Shown here piece after piece: positions 62,608-64,000 of a DNA stretch of 64,000 bases (positions within the stretch are counted from its first letter, which is position 1; each line of letters starts with the position of its first letter). This DNA comes from Salmonirosea aquatica. GTDB lineage: Bacteria > Bacteroidota > Bacteroidia > Cytophagales > Spirosomataceae. Location of the stretch: positions 124,001 to 188,000 of the forward strand of contig NZ_WHLY01000004.1 in the NCBI RefSeq assembly GCF_009296315.1, in the 5' to 3' direction. Both the position numbers and the translations under genes were made by a program. A model generated the notes under the pieces. It was not told the DNA's origin. It worked only from the letters and a program-made list of their open reading frames with translations, and ran no database searches.

Positions 62608-64000
62608 TCACTCTGCCTTTAAGACTTTCACGGGTTCAATTTGTCCAGCCCGAATGGTTTGGGACAGGACTGCCAGAAGCCCGACGAGGGCAACCGAGCC
62701 GAAGCCCACGCTTATGTTTACAAGACCCAAATCAAGAGGGCTGCCCATTTCCTGCCTCAGTAAATCACCCCCAAACAAGCCTGCCGGAACCCCAATGAGA
62801 CCGGCAATCAGGATAAGAAGGCCGAAATTCCTGGTAACGGTCCACACCAATGCTGTGTTGGTCGCCCCCAGTACTTTCCGTATTCCCAGTTCTTTGGTGC
62901 GCGTTTCTACGCAGTAACTGGCTATGCCTAAAATGCCCAGAGCAGCGATGATCATCACAATCAGGGCAGCTCCCCCAAAAATCTCCATTTCTCCACTGAT
63001 TTCCCCTGAATAGCGGGTTTCTTTTAAGTTATAAAGATTTGCTGTTTTCTCCGGAAAATGGTCTTTCCATACCGACTGAACGGCCTTGGTCGCTTCCGTT
63101 TCGGTATTGGGTTTTAGCTTGATGGTCAGGGTGGTTATTTCATTGGGCAAATACCGGTAAATCAAAGGGATTGTTTGGCCGATAATCTCGTTGGGCATGA
63201 TGCCAATGACTTGCACAGAGGCAGAGTCCAGCAAGAGGTTTTGCCCCACCAGGGCCTCCGATCGGGATGCCAATAATTTTGCGGCAGCTTCATTCACCAA
63301 CACATACTGCTCCGTACGCTGGGGCATGTTTTCAGGGAAATTCTGCCCGGCGATCAAGCGGATGCCTTCGGTTTCAATGGTTCGTGGATCAATACCGACG
63401 TAATTCATTTCCAGGGTTTTACCCTTTAGCGTTACAGAATCCTTACCCATTTTAATGGGCTCAAAGTACCAGTTGGTGGCCAAAGTCGTTTCTACCTGAC
63501 TCAGCTGGTCTATCTCGTTTTGCAGGTTTTGATATTTTTCACCTTTCAAATCCAGGGCCAGAACATGGGATGGCACGGCTGAGCGGATGATGGCATTGTT
63601 TTTTATATCATAATCGGCCACCAGGACAACCAATATCATAAACAGGATGGTCACGGAAAACTGTACGACAATCAAAGCCTTGTAAACAGCGACACCCCGG
63701 AACAGCTTTACATTCTTCAATTTTCGCAAAACCTGTATGGGCTGAAAGGCTGACAACAGCCAGGCCGGAAATGCCCCTGCGACCAGGCCGGTGATCGCTG
63801 CGTAGGCTGACAGGCACAAAACCAGGGTTATGTCCCAGGAAAATGTCACATCATCCATATCGGGTATGTAGTGGGCCAACACCGTGACACAGGGTACGGT
63901 GAACGACATAGCAACCAGGGCGACCAGGGTCGATTCCAGTAGGAATTGACCCACAATTTGTCCTCTTGTTGCGCCTATCGTTTTGCGGACACCTACTTCC
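62608..64000 (-). CDS. MacB/FtsX-type ABC permease, partial (5' end beyond window)
   Basis: The C-terminal part of a second large permease; the frame stays open through the window edge (EVGVRKTIGATRGQIVGQFL), so the start lies beyond 64000. It shows the end of the first FtsX domain, spans near 63.9-63.6 kb, a periplasmic MacB-like domain, and the final FtsX domain with ETRTKELGIRKVLGATNTAL and a terminal IEPVKVLKAE. It belongs to the same superfamily as the intact permease at 8.1 kb but is divergent from it. Substrate unknown. Confidence 0.75.
   Translation of the reverse strand, partial: EVGVRKTIGATRGQIVGQFLLESTLVALVAMSFTVPCVTVLAHYIPDMDDVTFSWDITLVLCLSAYAAITGLVAGAFPAWLLSAFQPIQVLRKLKNVKLFRGVAVYKALIVVQFSVTILFMILVVLVADYDIKNNAIIRSAVPSHVLALDLKGEKYQNLQNEIDQLSQVETTLATNWYFEPIKMGKDSVTLKGKTLEMNYVGIDPRTIETEGIRLIAGQNFPENMPQRTEQYVLVNEAAAKLLASRSEALVGQNLLLDSASVQVIGIMPNEIIGQTIPLIYRYLPNEITTLTIKLKPNTETEATKAVQSVWKDHFPEKTANLYNLKETRYSGEISGEMEIFGGAALIVMIIAALGILGIASYCVETRTKELGIRKVLGATNTALVWTVTRNFGLLILIAGLIGVPAGLFGGDLLRQEMGSPLDLGLVNISVGFGSVALVGLLAVLSQTIRAGQIEPVKVLKAE

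Overview
The window looks like chromosome from a Bacteroidota organism of the Cytophagales (Dyadobacter/Spirosoma-like). The reasons are a SusC/SusD pair, MacB/FtsX-type permease genes and their relics, an HmuY-type haemophore, DUF1593 proteins, several promoters with the Bacteroidota -7 element TAnnTTTG, and many beta-barrel and lipoprotein genes. No rRNA, tRNA or CRISPR array was found.

Layout. (1) 1-7.2 kb is AT-rich accessory DNA: small lipoproteins, two paralogous outer-membrane barrels, a 42-residue membrane peptide, an array of 9-bp repeats, and a serine-hydrolase gene packaged like an integron cassette with a 141-bp attC-like palindrome. (2) 7.8-11.0 kb holds one intact MacB/FtsX-type permease between two decayed ones. 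(3) 11.1-14.9 kb has VOC proteins, a HhH-AraC fusion, a MarR regulator, an IS3 remnant and a short MITE-like repeat. (4) 15.0-43.9 kb is a large divergent polysaccharide-utilisation locus. The plus arm encodes SusC, SusD, a GH28 and two DUF1593 proteins. The minus arm encodes an FGGY kinase, PL10, GH127, a DeoR regulator, a fucose-isomerase-like protein, a two-subunit transketolase, PL1, an RbsABC-type sugar transporter with DUF2291, and three more DUF1593 proteins. (5) 44.8-51.9 kb is a complete haem-uptake operon (receptor, HmuY, HmuT, HmuU, HmuV, HmuS) behind a promoter bracketed by two near-perfect palindromes that look like iron-regulator boxes. (6) 52.2-61.2 kb has a FecA-like receptor, an NmrA/siderophore-interacting protein/AraC operon, an ECF41-type sigma factor with its carboxymuconolactone-decarboxylase partner, and a secreted serine hydrolase. 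(7) 61.3-62.6 kb is gene graveyard, followed by a permease gene running off the right edge.

How the parts work together. In the pectin locus, secreted PL1, PL10, GH28 and GH127 enzymes would cut a galacturonan decorated with furanose sugars. SusCD would import oligomers, and the five DUF1593 proteins (nucleoside-hydrolase fold, with the Asp cluster kept) are candidate exo-furanosidases. The freed monosaccharide would cross the inner membrane through the RbsABC-like system, then be isomerised, phosphorylated and split by the transketolase. That enzyme set fits a pentose such as D-apiose better than L-arabinose, because no epimerase is present. This is inference.

Three otherwise intact genes (a DUF1593 gene, GH28, hmuS) each carry one apparent missing G in a G-run. 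A permease relic and an odd membrane-VOC fusion show the same kind of event. Assembly error and real inactivation cannot be told apart here.
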